A stretch of 64,000 nt of DNA. It comes from Cyclina sinensis. Taxonomy: Eukaryota > Mollusca > Bivalvia > Venerida > Veneridae. Within the stretch, counting starts at the first letter, position 1; each line of letters starts with the position of its first letter. The stretch covers positions 50,565,134 to 50,629,133 of the forward strand of contig JAAONU010000001.1 of the NCBI GenBank assembly GCA_012932295.1, written 5' to 3'. A program made the position numbers and the translations under genes. This document shows, piece after piece, positions 37,110-50,021 of this stretch. The notes beneath the pieces were generated by a model, which saw only the letters and a program-made list of their open reading frames with translations, had not been told where the DNA came from and did not search any database.

Positions 37110-39319
37110 CTATACCCAAAGATAACACATTAATGTTGCAACAAGATAAGGATATATTTGTGACCTAGAAAAAGTTCCGTCTCTTACAGAGGAATTACAT
37201 CCGTTATATTTACACGTCGCAAAACACGCTTTGATTGTTTTTCCGAACTGAGAAATAAATTCACAAGATTCTGGCATCGAGGCCGGGCTGCAGTCTCGAG
37301 TAATTCTTATCAAGGTGTCTGCAAATACAAAACAATAAGATTACCAGTGACAGCAAAGGAAGAAAGCTCTAGAAGAAAGGTTTCAAGTTATGGATCTTAA
37401 TTACTAACATTTACAGTATGACCTTTAATGTATAAGAAGGAAAGGCTCAAATGTTTTTACTGACTCTTTCATTTAAATTTTAAGAGTATATAAAGATCCG
37501 TCTTCCTTATCTTGACTCATACGAGTACACATAAGAATGCAGTACAACCAGGCCTACATAAGCATGTCACCATGGCCGAAAGCATTTATGTACTATTGTC
37601 TGTGGTGAAACTTTAGTTGTTTGCTTTCTTTTCATAAATATAAAACACCCAGAATGGTTCATTGTTTGACATAGTGTCACTCTAGGGAGTGTTTGACTAA
37701 TTCTCGTTTGTGCACATAAAAAGTTTTATTTGCACTGAAGAAAAATTTAGAGCATTTAAGTTGTATGTAAAGGTAATTTCGATTTACAAGAAATGAACAA
37801 GCTCAATAAAATGCTTTTTGTTAAAACAATTAATAAATAATAAATTGTAATGGATTGATAATCAAGATTTACAAAAATTGATGGATCGATTGTCTGTGAA
37901 TCCACATTACAGTTTTTTTATATAAAAAAAAAACTGGTCACGTGCCGCTCAGGATTTTCATACTTTATAATCTCGTTTTTGCCGCTAAAACTCGGCAACG
38001 TTTTGTAAGTCCAATGTTGAGATTGAAAGTCTAAACAAATAGATAAGATATGCCACGTACGTAACATATAAGTCAAAAATCAAAATATATAACCAAATCG
38101 AAACAGTCGCTGCTCTTTGCATTCAAAATATTAAATTATAAGACTTATTTCTTAAAATGCTTATCTTTTAATCAAACTAAGTCGTTTCGTAACTAGGCTA
38201 TATCATGACCTAAACACACATGAGTAGTAGCGTATATTCTAAAAATAGCAATGACTTTGAGTCACTGCGCTACAGGAAATTGTAAAAATATAGAAATCAA
38301 GAACAACTTTCTCTCATACCATGGTAGTTAGAAACGTTTTGAATTAAGTAATTTCTACATTGCTAACTGATAACTGAACTTGTTATTACGTTAATGTTAT
38401 TTTAAATATTTGAAAAGATAAAACTATTTGTTTCGGTGGTAAGTAGACAATTCTAGTTGTTGATCGGTCAGGTGCAGTAAGCTCGGAGTCCCACTGGATC
38501 GATTGTCAATTGTCAATCGATCCAATAAAGCTAGCAATGATCAGTATTTTCTTCTAATCTGCGTCCCTTCTCTCTAGTTAACATATTTTGTCTATAGATT
38601 TGTATGTTTACCACTTGGGAAGTTTCTCTAAGTTATTCCATGTAAATGATGGTAAAATAAATGTTTCGATGTTTCATTTCGAACAATAAGATACATCTTT
38701 TTGGAAATATTTTTATCATTTAATTCATTTTTATTACTGTCAGTCTCAGTTTTGACTGCATTCTAACTTTATTAAAAATCTTCGAATTAAACGATTACTT
38801 GCGTCTTTGAAATGATCTTATAAATTATAAGTTCATAAGGTCATCTAAAAATAATCTTTACGCATACATTCATTCTTCTAAATACTAGTATATATAATTC
38901 TTCATTAGCTTACCATTAAGATATCGTCTTTCAGTAATGCAATAATCAACCTCATAATACAAAGTACACTCAAGCGCATCTTGGTCAAAACGTCCACACA
39001 GTGTACAATTCTGGGGACCAGGAGGGCTCTCAAAGCAGTAGGGATCAAGGTCGCTGTCACATTGGGAGCACATTACGCCACAACCTAGCATTTGATGATA
39101 GAAGCATCAGTAACACTTTGAGTAAAGAATCGATAACTATAATATTAAATAAAAAAATATAATATATATTATGAATTTAACATATTTTATTTTCCGTCAT
39201 CATAACATAATCAAACACTGGCATTCCTTTGTTATGCACATTCACTAAAGTTTCACCTAGGAAATTTACTTACTTTGTTTTAAAAATCCTATAAATACTG
39301 AGTAGATCAATAATTCCAT
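37110..39319 (-). CDS. Secreted, probably GPI-anchored Ly6/uPAR (quiver-like) protein, three exons
   Basis: Minus-strand model: exon 1 39319-39274 (start Met, hydrophobic LLIYSVFIGFL signal core), exon 2 39084-38914, exon 3 37318-37110 ending in TAG. Phases (1 and 1) and AG/GT sites (donors GTAAGT and GTAAGC; acceptor TTTGCAG) fit exactly and give 141 residues, a usual length for the family. Exon 2 holds the diagnostic start MCSQCDSDLDPYC and further Cys. Exon 3 has the family end (RDCS...SC...C..TCKYNGCN) and finishes in a hydrophobic tail (IYPYLVATLMCYLWV) after small/polar residues, as expected for GPI attachment. Ly6 proteins act at the cell surface, often on channels or receptors; the partner here is unknown. 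The family call is firm. Exon 1 is the least certain part because it is only 46 nt of coding sequence. Confidence 0.8.
38496..38523. other. Perfect palindromic hairpin in intron 2 of the Ly6-like gene
   Basis: ggatcgattg / caatcgatcc arms of 10 bp surround an 8-bp centre (tcaattgt). A related 'ggatcgattgtc' occurs at about 37881. No further function is inferred. Confidence 0.7.
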
Positions 39320-40225
39320 TCGTTATAAGAATTTATCCAATTGCATTTTAGTACAAAGTTCACGTATAATTTCATGGAACCACTTTTCTTTTACCGAAAA
39401 TATCTGTTAGCTTGTCTAGAAGACACAAGTATTTCTTGACAGAGAAAACCAATATGTTAGGGAGCTGTACTGATGTGTTATACTTGAAGCTAGCTGATTT
39501 CCAATATATAGTTAGATGCCTCTCAGAATTAAAAGAACAAATGTCAGTGTACTTTAAAAACTTGGCTGGATTACCGGTATTTGTCATAGAAGGTTCTTAA
39601 AGTCTTGTCTGACTTCTGCTTAAACATTCTTATTTCATTTGCACTGATGCTCATTTTTAAGACAATCTGAAAACAGAACATAAAATAACTTATTGCCCAA
39701 AACATGTGGCATGGAAAATTCAAAACAGATGACAGTAAATGATACACATTTTCTATATTCTTAGTTGTCTTTATGTATTTTAACATGTATGTTTTCATGA
39801 CGTTCCTTCTTTATAACGATAAATTTGCGGGGTTTTTTTTTCAAGCTTCAAGCTCTAAGATCTTATTTCTACTTTGTTAAGTGTATTTAAAAAAGTAAAA
39901 GATTTCAGCATCTTAAACAACATGATAAGCTGATCATTATAGAACTCATTAAAGGCATAAACGCACTCAGTGCACTCAGTCTTAGATTTCTCGGATAATT
40001 CATGCATCTTTTTACTAAAGGAAAAATTAAGAATAACAGATTTAAAAGGTTACACTAACTTGAAATTCTGGCTACAACTGCTGACTCCTTTAGTCTTGGT
40101 CGATCCTGCGGTCGATTCCAAACGTCCACAGTGACTTGTCAAGAAAAAAAAGTTTAAGTTGTAATCAATACCATAATTGCAAGATTCAACAGAGCGAAAG
40201 ATGTATATCCATTGCAATCTATCAG
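39320..40225. other. Upstream region of the Ly6-like gene
   Basis: Expected to hold its promoter and 5' UTR. No convincing TATA box is identified. The frames 39412-39600 (+) and 39571-39798 (-) are not supported as genes. Confidence 0.4.
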
Positions 40226-41975
40226 TATAGAAAGTGTCTTTGACAACATTGAAATAAAACAGCGACCTCTTGAGCTGTTTTAGTTATATACGATTTGGAT
40301 TTATTTTATTATTTTGAAATTGTGTTTAGATTCTTGTTGCACTGGGGCAATTAGTATATGTTACACAGTAATTTTGTAGAAAACACGTTCCCCAGGCTAT
40401 CACGCCATCTGTTTAGTAAAAAGTCAATGTGATGCACAGAGGCAATAAAGGGCTACAGTGCATTTCGTTAAACAACAACGATACAAGGTTTCTCGTTAAA
40501 GAATTAATACTTACTCAGTAAGAGTCAAAGTTAAATAAACCATTTACTTTAAGAAGCTTTGCGTGCATCCCAGCTGAAATTATAACGTCTGAAAGTTGTA
40601 ATGAGTATTGATAAAGAAAATGAAATAGAGACATTTGACAGCATTGATCGAATGCAGGGCTTTATTGCCCTGTATAAAACCTATATCTGTCCCAGACCAA
40701 TATTTCAAGTCTCACGAAAATATCTTTAGATATTTAGATCGGTCCATTACACAGTTTTAGAAATTTTGCAACAAGGGTCTAGAAAATAAAGGCTAAATAA
40801 AAAATCAGAATGTTAAAATACTGGTCTGAAGATAACACTAAAAGTTAAGAAATATTAACCAAATGCAGTACCTTCATCCAGAAGATTTCTCAAGTCAATA
40901 TGTGTGGTGGTAACAGATGTTTTATAGAAGGGCACGGATTTAATTCCGATTCGAGATTTTTTTATCTTAAGTAAATTGATTTCTAAATATATTTTAATGG
41001 CTATTGGAGAAAATTATTTCGTTCTAATCATATTTCAAATGTTCATAACGCTTCATATGTTTTTAGTTCTCGACTTGGGGATGAAATGCAAAAGCAACAA
41101 TTCGAAAAATAAAACTGATTTGCTGAGATTTCGACTCCGATGTTGACTTGGAGAAGGAACGGAAACGCAAAAATAGAGCGCAACGTGAGAATTATATTCC
41201 TATCAGTGAGACAAAAATACTTGTATTTCCATCTTCAAATTTCACATTTTCTTTTCCACCATCCACTGAAGCAAAACCCACGAGAACTCAATAGTTAGTC
41301 GCACTCGCGTTTCGCCCCGCCAGGTAAAAACGCAAAGGAGTATTAATTTGTGTTAATCTTTCGTCCCGCTGACTGAAAATGCGAAAAATTCGGAATTGTA
41401 TTTTTGAAAATGCGAAAAATTCGGAATTTATTTTTGTCTCGAAAAAGTCGAAGTTTGAAAGTGAAATAAAAGTCAAACACTTTCGTCCCGGTGGCTGAAA
41501 GCTGCTTCCATAGACATTTACATTAAATAAATGAATATTGGAGAGCGATTTCAGTTATTGTTTTTCCAAACCTTCTGAAAAGGTTTGCTTTAATGTTATA
41601 AAAACTGTAGAAAATAGATATCAATATAGTTTGAAACCATATTGATATATTTCGAATTTTGGTTTATATCATTGAACGATCGTTTACAGTAAACTTGTTC
41701 ACACGTGCACAGTATCTTTATGAACAAAATGATTTTGTTAACTGTTAAAAAGCTTAAAGATACTTTTACAATCTCTTATTTTTTAACATAGCTTTTACAT
41801 AATGAATAAAATTCAAGTTGACGTTTGTTTAATTTGCAAGAGTTTGAAAAAATATCTGTCTTTGGATAAGACTAATTCAATCTCTCTCGCAAAAGTGATT
41901 TTCAGAACCTTTTTTTATCAGTGTCTTAAACAGTCTGGCTTTAGACAAACGATTCAATAGTAAGAGAAGATATGG
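40226..41975. repeat. 1.2-kb repeat, copy B, enlarged by a 525-bp insertion
   Basis: Aligns with 9488-10690 from 'aagtgtctttgacaacattg' to 'acagtctggctttagac', in the same orientation. The alignment is interrupted between about 41000 and 41540. Confidence 0.8.
41011..41535. mobile_element. Insertion in repeat copy B, flanked by TATTGGAGA
   Basis: The 9-bp string TATTGGAGA occurs at 41002-41010 and 41536-41544. Copy A has a single 'ctggagagcgattt' there. The insert contains an internal tandem duplication (gaaaatgcgaaaaattcggaatt at about 41376 and 41407) and 'tttcgtcccg' repeats. No strong terminal inverted repeats are seen. Confidence 0.5.
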
Positions 41976-42750
41976 TTTTTCTGTTAACGTAAATAGTCGA
42001 GAACGTCGACTAGCTTGAAATAGAAGCTTGGAAATTCTTGTAGGTTTCAAGTGTTACTTTAAAAGTCCCTGCGTTTGTTATTCTCTGAAGCGCTAATAAA
42101 ACATGTATTACATACGATCTAAATGTGCACTTATTCCTAATCAGTTATTAGTGAATCTTGTCGACATGACTGTTAACAAAAAGATTATATATTTTAAATA
42201 TTAAAGAATTATACCATTAAATATTGCATGTACCTTACATTAGTTATACATTCAGTCCCTACAGGTCTGCAAAGATCATTTCCGTTATAATAAACGTTAT
42301 CCTTTTTGTCACGTACACAAAACTATATTCGTGACACTAGACGTTGTGACAAAATCTGTTTCTCTTTTTTTTTCAATTATGCTTTTCTTCAAACATTTTA
42401 CATCTGAATAGCACTAATTATATTATTTTTGAGAACCTTGACAACAAAAAGATAAATATTTCTATCCTCAGAATTGTAATATTCCTATCATGACTGTCAA
42501 TTGACCGTCACTTATTGAAAAAAAGGAATAAGCACACGATATCAGGGAAAAGTCGTCTTAAAACCGGGTTGGAGCTTCTATTCAGACCTTTCTGCTTCTT
42601 ATGTAGTTTTGTATGATAAACAAACAAAAAATATTTTGTAAGTTATATTCAAAGAAATATGCTTGAAATATAGAAAGATGTTGTGCTCGGTGTACAAAGT
42701 CATTTGAATCAATGTTGTGTAATTCTACAAAATGAAGTAACTGAAAATAT
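41976..42750. other. Intergenic, nothing recognised
   Basis: AT-rich, no supported coding or repeat structure. Confidence 0.5.
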
Positions 42751-43700
42751 GCCTCCGAAGGCGGAGGGATATAGACTTGGCGTTGTCCGTCCGACTGTTC
42801 GTCCTTCCGTCCGTCCGTCCGTCCGTTTGTCCGTCACACTTAGATTAGAACTTAACCCTAAAACTATTTAAGTTATAAACCGAAAACTTCAAATGTGGTT
42901 CAATCTCATCGAGTAGAAGTGCAGTGCATATGAACTGTAACTCTTCACTTCATAATTTTTTAGTTATTCCCCTTTGCTATTTTTGTTTGTACCACAACTT
43001 ACACTTGATAACTTTTGGGTAATTATCCTTTGTTATTTTTATTACTTAATTTTGTACGGAATGTAACTCAAAAAGTATTTAAGGTATCAAAATGAAACTT
43101 CATAGTGCATAGATGGCATTTAGGAGTAGTGCAATGCATAAGAACAGTAACTATTCACTTCATAATTTCGGAGATTTTAAGGGATCGCTGAAGACCATGA
43201 AGCTTCAAGAACATGACAGGTAACATATTATAACACTGCTTTTTGTTATAAACATTGCTTTGTGATATAACTGTAGTGTGAGTTGTAGTTCTGTACATTA
43301 AATTGTAGTGATTCAACCTAGTTAGCTCGTCTGTTTTCGAGGAAAAAGTCAAGTTATTATGGTCACTGAGTCGTCGTCATCGGCGTCGTGTAACGTTCTC
43401 TTTTATATAGTTATATAGGAAAAGTTTAGAAAATCTCCTCGAAAATCGATTGACACAGAGATTTGTAATTTGATGTGAGGCATTTTCTAGTAGACCTCTA
43501 CCAAGATTGTTCATATTATGCCCGTTGGGTCAAAATTAGCTCCATCCCAGGGGTCACTTGTTTTTGCATCCACTTATATAAGGAAAAACTTCTATTGGGA
43601 ACCTAGAACTTAACTATTTACTTACATTAGATGGGTAGGTGCTTCCGTCGCCCCCTGCATGGGACGTCCCCCCACCCCCGCCCCTTATTCAAAACTGATT
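42751..43700. repeat. CCGT-core dispersed repeat(s)
   Basis: Starts 'tgcctccgaaggcggag', then 'ccgtccgtccgtccgtccgt' at about 42806-42830, and a duplicated sentence ('gtgcagtgcata.gaactgtaactcttcacttcataatttt' at about 42919 and, diverged, at 43129). Bases 43490-43690 match 15360-15570 ('gggtcaaa.ttag..ccatcccaggggt.acttg'). Confidence 0.7.
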
Positions 43701-45029
43701 CTCTAAGTATTAGAAGCAACACAGAAGTACTCTAACGGTATAACTTAGTCAGTAGTAATACTGTTAGTTGGTTAATATAACATTTTCAACGCTTCAATGT
43801 TGCTGTTTTTCATGTTATTATACGCTGATTTTGTTCAAGACCGTTGTACAGTTTAATAAAAAGTAAGAAAACACTTTCTTTCTACGCTATGTTTCACATT
43901 TCTGTTCATAAAGGTTATGGGGATTTTGGCCTTAGAATATTCTATCTGTTTCATTGATACGCAAACGTGTTTTCCTTTTCACCAAATGGTTTATAAACTA
44001 CTAGTTTAGTAACTGAAATCTTACAAAACTAGAGCTATCACTGAATGTGATTAATACCCCAGCAATCTACCTTGTCAGAAAAAGGGGAAACATAGAACAT
44101 GACAAGCACATCTACACTTCTAATCACTTAATGGTGATCTTGTACTCAAAGTTTCATATATTTGAAGTAGATCGAGTCTCAAGTTTTTGCTTTGACAGGC
44201 CATCAAATTGCAGAGCATGAATCGGCGTATATGAAAAATGGGCCAAGCATAATTATCTACATTTATTGGTGGACATGCACACCAAGCTTTAAATCGATAG
44301 TCGTTGAAATGTATAAGCAGTTTGCGTCACAAATTTTTCGTTGGACGGACCGTAGAAGCGCAAAGCCGACATTGGCGTACATGAAAAAAAAAAAACATCA
44401 CGCACATCTACACTTATGTTAAACACGCACACCCGGTTTCAAGTTGAAAGTTTTAGAAATAATTCGCGTCACAAAATTTCTGCAACGGACAGACAGACCG
44501 ACCGTAAGATGACTCCTATATACCCACGTCAAACACGGTTCGGCGGAGATATAGTTACATAAAATGGCTGCTTGTTCTGTGACAGGGAGAACGTTGCAAT
44601 CGTCAGGATAGTAATGCACTTATTAGGACTTCTAAAAAAAATAAAGTAACTAATTTAAACCAAATCTGCAGCACGAAAATCGGAATCCTACTGGAACTAG
44701 CGAAAGGGCATGTATTAGAATCATCAGACGCGAAGCAACTCCATAAACAGCCATTGAATATGCAGCCCCTAGCAGAATATATGGAAACCACTCATATCGG
44801 CACCCTATTTAAAGCAATCTTAATTCAAAACACAAAAAAACTGTACTTGCTAAGTGAAACTGCCGTGCATGGAATATGCGCACACCAGCACCATTCGGAA
44901 CCGCGCAAACACACATGGAACATACAGCCACAAGCAAACCAAAATGGACCACAATCATCGACACGACAAAAAGTGACACCTTTCGGACACACAGCATTAT
45001 CAATAATCCTATACATCGCTTATGTTGTA
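43701..45029. repeat. Mixed repeat debris
   Basis: 44180-44520 has two similar sentences ('gcgtatatgaaaaa...' and 'gcgtcacaaatttt' followed by 'ggacggaccg' or 'ggacagacagaccg'), a minus-oriented relative of the CCGT repeats. The frames 44192-44422 and 44754-45119 run through repeat sequence and are not genes. Confidence 0.5.
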
Positions 45030-45340
45030 GCCGGCCCGGCTAGCTCAATCGGTAGAGCATCGGTTTGTCAACCTGAACGATCCCGGTCAGAGCCGGCAAA
45101 GTTTCTCCGTGATAATTGATCTCAGACAATGCGTCTGTAGGTCATTTGTCCCTCACCTCTGAAGTAAGTGAGGAAGTTGTCAGTCGCTTGCAGAGAAATT
45201 GGTAAGTAAACTGGTTGGATACCCACGAACACTGGTTACGAACTGCTTGGATACCCAGGAACACTGGTTAGGTGGACTGACCGCTGGGCTATGGCCTTAG
45301 CTGTTGAAAGTGGCGTTAAACCCCAATAAAACCAAAAAAA
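45030..45340 (+). mobile_element. tRNA-derived SINE
   Basis: The head has an A box (TAGCTCAATCGG) and eroded B box, then the family body 'tttctccgtgataattgatc', 'cctcacctctgaagtaagtg', a duplicated 'actggttggatacccacgaac' segment, 'gtggactgaccgc' and an A-rich tail. Same family as 148-436 and 46681-46972. Confidence 0.85.
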
Positions 45341-45854
45341 GCTCATTTTGGACACTTTTTGGTCAGTTCAAGATATGTTTTCATTTCTGTTTATTTTTTT
45401 ATGTTTGAATAACCGTATTTACATTCAGCATTTGAACTGGTTGATATCATTAACTGTGTACATACTTCATCCATTAGGGAATGGTCGTATTAAACATTTT
45501 CAGAACTTGCGACCTAACCTTGTTTCTTGATTTGTGTTGAAATATGATGTAAACATAGACATTTGTTCAACCAGTGCTTGGAAATAAAATAATTGTTTAA
45601 ACTTATCTGTTCTGAAGAGCCATCCGATACCATGATAATAAGGACACAACCAACTGCATGCTGACAGAAAAACAAACCACAGGTAAGCAACAACGACGCC
45701 CCAAAAACAGCTTCAAAAGCATATTCCAGCAAATAAGCTTCAGAAATTAAACAACCATATAATTTTCACTGTAGAACTGAAACATGTCATTTTGACTTCA
45801 AATCATCATCTTTTGCTGATAGTATTCTATTCAAAGTGTGCAAGTTATTAAGTT

Positions 45855-45940
45855 ATCAGTGGGATTCGAACCCGCACCGATTTGCATCAACTGCCTAGCA
45901 ATGCAAAGAAAGAGTGCCTTAGACAAGTTGACCATCCCAA
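45855..45940 (-). mobile_element. tRNA-like SINE head, reverse orientation
   Basis: On the minus strand, the A-box-like GGTCAACTTGTCTAAGGC and the B box GGTGCGGGTTCGAATCCCAC are spaced as in a class II (Leu/Ser-like) tRNA. A second eroded B box lies at 46091-46115. The acceptor stem does not pair cleanly, so it is a SINE remnant, not a tRNA gene. Confidence 0.55.
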
Positions 45941-46128
45941 CAACCCCGAAAAAGTTTGTGCAAATAACCAGAATACAAATTACCACCTCACACCACACCG
46001 ATGACAGGTGTTATATTATGACAACAATGACTATACGCACGGAGAAACATTTTACGGCCGCCACACGGCACAAATAGCGTTGTTGTGAATTCTCAGTGGG
46101 AATCGAAACCTGCACCCCATATTTTGCA

Positions 46129-46580
46129 TACTGTATTAAAGGATCTTGATTTTAGGTGGACAGACGACGAGCAAATTCATGAAATTTGTTTTAAGTTCTG
46201 CCATAGCCTGGTTAGGTGAGTTTCACTCTACTTATCGACCGTAGGACAATTGGTTGCGGAAATTTCGAACAAATGAATAATAGATAACATTCTTCCATTG
46301 AGTCCCGAAAGATTTCATTTCGCAATCTCATCCAATGAAATTACTTGGGTTTTTTTAACGAAACGCTGTTTTAATTCTGGAAAATATGTCTATCTAAAGT
46401 AACAAAAACCCCTGTATGACGTTAATCAGTTCTCCAAATTGAAGAGTATTTAATTGTAATACGAAATATTATTTGGTGGAGTGTTCCTAACATTCATGAA
46501 AACGAGGATTCCGTAACCAATTGTCCCATGGTACTTTATGTACGTGTGTGGAATGTGTACAGTGGACAACCGACGATGTC
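46129..46580. repeat. Composite of two dispersed repeats
   Basis: 46129-46220 resembles 11030-11135 and 46221-46580 resembles 28230-28583. Here they are joined end to end, whereas elsewhere in the window each half occurs alone. Confidence 0.65.
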
Positions 46581-46680
46581 TTTCATAACAAATACCAGTA
46601 AGATACGTTTGACATTATAATCATATACTGACAAAAGATAATTCGACATATAGACAGTAAAAAACTTACAGCATATTATA

Positions 46681-46972
46681 GGCCGCCGGCCCGGCTAGCT
46701 CAATCGGAAGAGCATTGGATTGTCAATTCTGGAGTTCCGACCCAGTTCGATCCCCATCGGGGCCGGCAAAATTTCTCCGTGATAATTGATCTCAGACAAT
46801 GCGGCTACATTTCATTTGTCTTTCACATCTGAAGCAAGTGAGGAAGTAGTCATTCGCTTGCGGAGAAACTGGTTAGTAAACAGGTTGGATACCCAGGAAC
46901 ACGTGTTAGGTGGACTGACCGCCAGGATATGACCACAGCTGTTAAAACTAGCATTAAACCACAATAAACAAA
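46681..46972 (+). mobile_element. tRNA-derived SINE, near-perfect target duplication
   Basis: A box TAGCTCAATCGG, B box AGTTCGATCCCC, the same body as at 45030 and an A-rich end. Flanks ATATTATAG (46673-46681) and ATACTATAG (46975-46983) match 8 of 9. Confidence 0.85.
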
Positions 46973-46983
46973 GAATACTATAG

Positions 46984-48599
46984 ACCCTAATACTGTTTCT
47001 CTCGCAGGTGTAACTTACGAAGTTTGCTATTTTAACATTTCGTGTAATTCTTCGGTCACAAATTTAAATGATATTGTTGGTTTACTCCAAATTTAAAATA
47101 AAGATATCTATAACCAAGACTGTTGTATGTTTTTCTATATATTATTGTTAACATACTACTTGTAATGTAAACTGGTGTCGTGACAAGTGATATTCGGCTG
47201 CTAAGACAAAATTAGCAGGTTAACAAAGATGAAAGTCTGCAGGCAAAGTAAATTTTGCTTTTTCCATTGAATGGTCGTTGCAAAGAAACTTTGCCTTAAT
47301 CAATATTTTGAAAGACAACGTCGTGCAATCATTCTGAAATATCAGGGACAGAATTTTCTCTGACATATACAATTTATGTGTTGCGTCACGAATTGTCTGA
47401 AACAGAACAGAAAATTGTATAAATAAGATAAGGAAACAACACAATTTAAGCTGATCTAAATACACATATGGAGGAAAACTGTTTGGGATTTTGTGAAGTG
47501 GTGTAAATAACTGTCAAAAATAAAAAGAAATCGTGTAATGTATTATGTTTTGGCTTTTTTTTTTTTTTTTTTGTTCTCACATTTCGAATTTTATACCATC
47601 ATTTTGCATCGTATTTTCCGAATGATATAATAACTGGTGGCAATTTGAAAGCCAACCTACATAAGTTGTGAATTTCGCCAAAGCATAGTTACATAATATG
47701 AATATAAACTCTTAACTGATAGTTCATTTTAATGTTTTGCGAAAGGTTATTTTCAGAAATCGAGAAAATTTGCAAAAACTTAAAAAAATAAATGAAATGT
47801 GTGTCACCGTTTTATACGTTCGCTTTAAAGCGTAATTTCATCCTCTTGTTGAAAAGCATGGAAGTAAAAGTATGACTTGGTATCCGGAATATCTGTCTTA
47901 ATAATTATGTATCGTAATTCTTATATCAACAACTTTTCAAATGTAGCCAGGAAACGGCAATTTACTTCACAAACTTAGTCATTCATATATATATAAATTA
48001 TGACCTTAACCGTTCGATTAAATGGTGTTAATTAACAACATATTAGTCAAATATTTTGAAATTTCATGTCGTTAAAGCATTTTTCTTCTGTCATCAACAT
48101 TCGATTGAAAAGAAGAGGAACAAGGCGACACTCCACTTTAAGTATGTTAATTATGGCTAATGGAGAAAAAAACTGCTATTAACAGGAAAATTATAATATA
48201 ACATTTTTTTCTTAACATTCTATGGTGTGTTTAGTTTACAACCAGTGCTATATTTTCACTTAATCTTACAATTATTGAGATCCTTTTAAAACTAGCACAT
48301 GCCTATTTATTAAAGAAAAAGCTTCTTTACACACTTATTTCAAAGCCGATTGCGGCGTTGATCCTGTTCGCACCTGCTAAATGCTATCACAAATAAACGG
48401 TGCGGACGTCCAATCGATACCGTGTACATGTGATCAGTATGAAGATATCGATTTACTACGATTAACATAACTAGCGCGGTAGTATACGGGTATTAAGCTA
48501 AATTCATAAACGTCACAGGCTATATTTAGCTCTTCTATTGTACAACATATTGGATATTTACATAGAGCTGAAATTATAAAATCAAATATGTACGCGTAT
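46984..48599. other. Intergenic with a 17-19 nt poly-T tract near 47556
   Basis: AT-rich, with no supported gene. The minus frame 47220-47465 has no recognisable family. Confidence 0.5.
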
Positions 48600-48659
48600 T
48601 TCAAAATTTAATGGCGGTATCCTAGAAATGGCAACCAGCTGGTATAGAAACAACAAAAG
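48600..48659 (+). other. Possible 5' UTR exon of family member A
   Basis: A good donor (AAAAG/GTAAGT) at 48660 would pair with the acceptor ending at 49956. The exon start is unknown. Its ATGs open only very short frames. Confidence 0.3.
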
Positions 48660-48892
48660 GTAAGTGTTATGTCTCTTCTATAGATTAAGTAATCGAAGAA
48701 GTGTAATTTATGCAAAATACTCTTATTTCTCAGATGACACTTTTGAATAGCCACGGCTCATGCGTTAAATATTGAAACTGTGTATAGATTTTATTTCAAC
48801 GATTTACACAAATGATAATTACAAATAAATATTATAGATCATTCCAAGCCCGTTGCGTATATAAAATAATAATGATTTAAACATATCGAGTG

Positions 48893-49085
48893 GAGTGGAT
48901 CAGTGGTCCAGAGGTTAAGCGTTGAACTGGGTCGCGAGTTCGATCCCCCGTTCCTTCACTAAAATGACTGTATTTCGGATGAAACGTTAAACATAAGTCC
49001 CATGTATCAGTGCTATACTGAGCATGGAAGATAGTCAGGAGTGGATACTTTCTGTTTCTTGCTCTGTCCTCCATAACCTATAATA
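48893..49085 (+). mobile_element. tRNA-derived SINE of a different family, in the putative 5' UTR intron
   Basis: Head with A box (TGGATCAGTGGTCCAGAGG) and B box (GAGTTCGATCCCC), body 'tttcggatgaaacgttaaacataagtccc' and a short tail. The minus frame 48877-49074 is just its complement. Confidence 0.75.
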
Positions 49086-50021
49086 GTTAAATTCTGCATG
49101 GGGCGTCAGTCGTATTGACAACCGATACCTGCGATAAATTAACTCATACGGGTAGAATGTATAACAAGTGGATACCACCTGAACAAGCTAGTACAATATT
49201 TAAATGTTACCATACTGTCATAGCCAAATAAAGCTCCATCATGCTTAAAGCGACTCTTAATAATTAACAGTTCATCTTGCGTGTTTTGTAATCGAGTAAT
49301 AGCAAATACACTAATTTTGACAGGGACACTTTTATCGAGGTTTTCATCGTATTTACTTATAAATCAAAAGTTTTATACATTAAAGTCATGGATATTCGAG
49401 CTTAAATGGAAACATGCAAGTGATTAAACTATGATTCACACTTTTAACTCACGTATCAATGCGTTTCTAAAGCGGGGTTTTAACAGGCAGGATTTGAAAT
49501 GGTCTAATAGTGGATAAGGGTTATCTTGGATACAGACTGTCCAGAGTGCCTTTAAGTCACCTCTTTTCACTAAAATTTGATGAGTATCGACGTCAGGATA
49601 CAACTTTTTATTATATTCTAGAGTAAGTTAGCTTCTAGTGTAAAATAAGGTAGTTATATACGCTGAATGTGTCGGTCGAACTTATTAAATCGATAGCTTG
49701 AAACGTTTAATGTAAAGTGCGCTTCTTCTGTTAGCCGTCTAAGAATTTTGCTAGGGCAATTTAAAAAATGCTTAAGACAATAAAGCCTTTAACAGTGGCT
49801 GTAGATGACATAGAGATGACTTTTAAATCTACATATCATTGTTAGTTCGTTTAATGTCATCTTAGATATTCTTGGTTTATGTGCCAGTTTAATGATTTTT
49901 TCGTGTTTTCTTAAAATCTTTTTATATAAAGTTTTATGATATATTCTCTGTTGCAGATTTGTTCATTAGCTATGATATGTGTGTGGCTGTTAAGAATATC
50001 GAGAACTGAGGCAGCGACAGC

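Noticed and set aside
44754..45119. 121-residue + frame
   Set aside because: It runs into the SINE head at 45030 and has no domain, splice or conservation support; overlapping antisense frames are equally long.
48895..48965. tRNA gene
   Set aside because: tRNA-like promoter boxes only; stems do not pair well and a SINE body follows.
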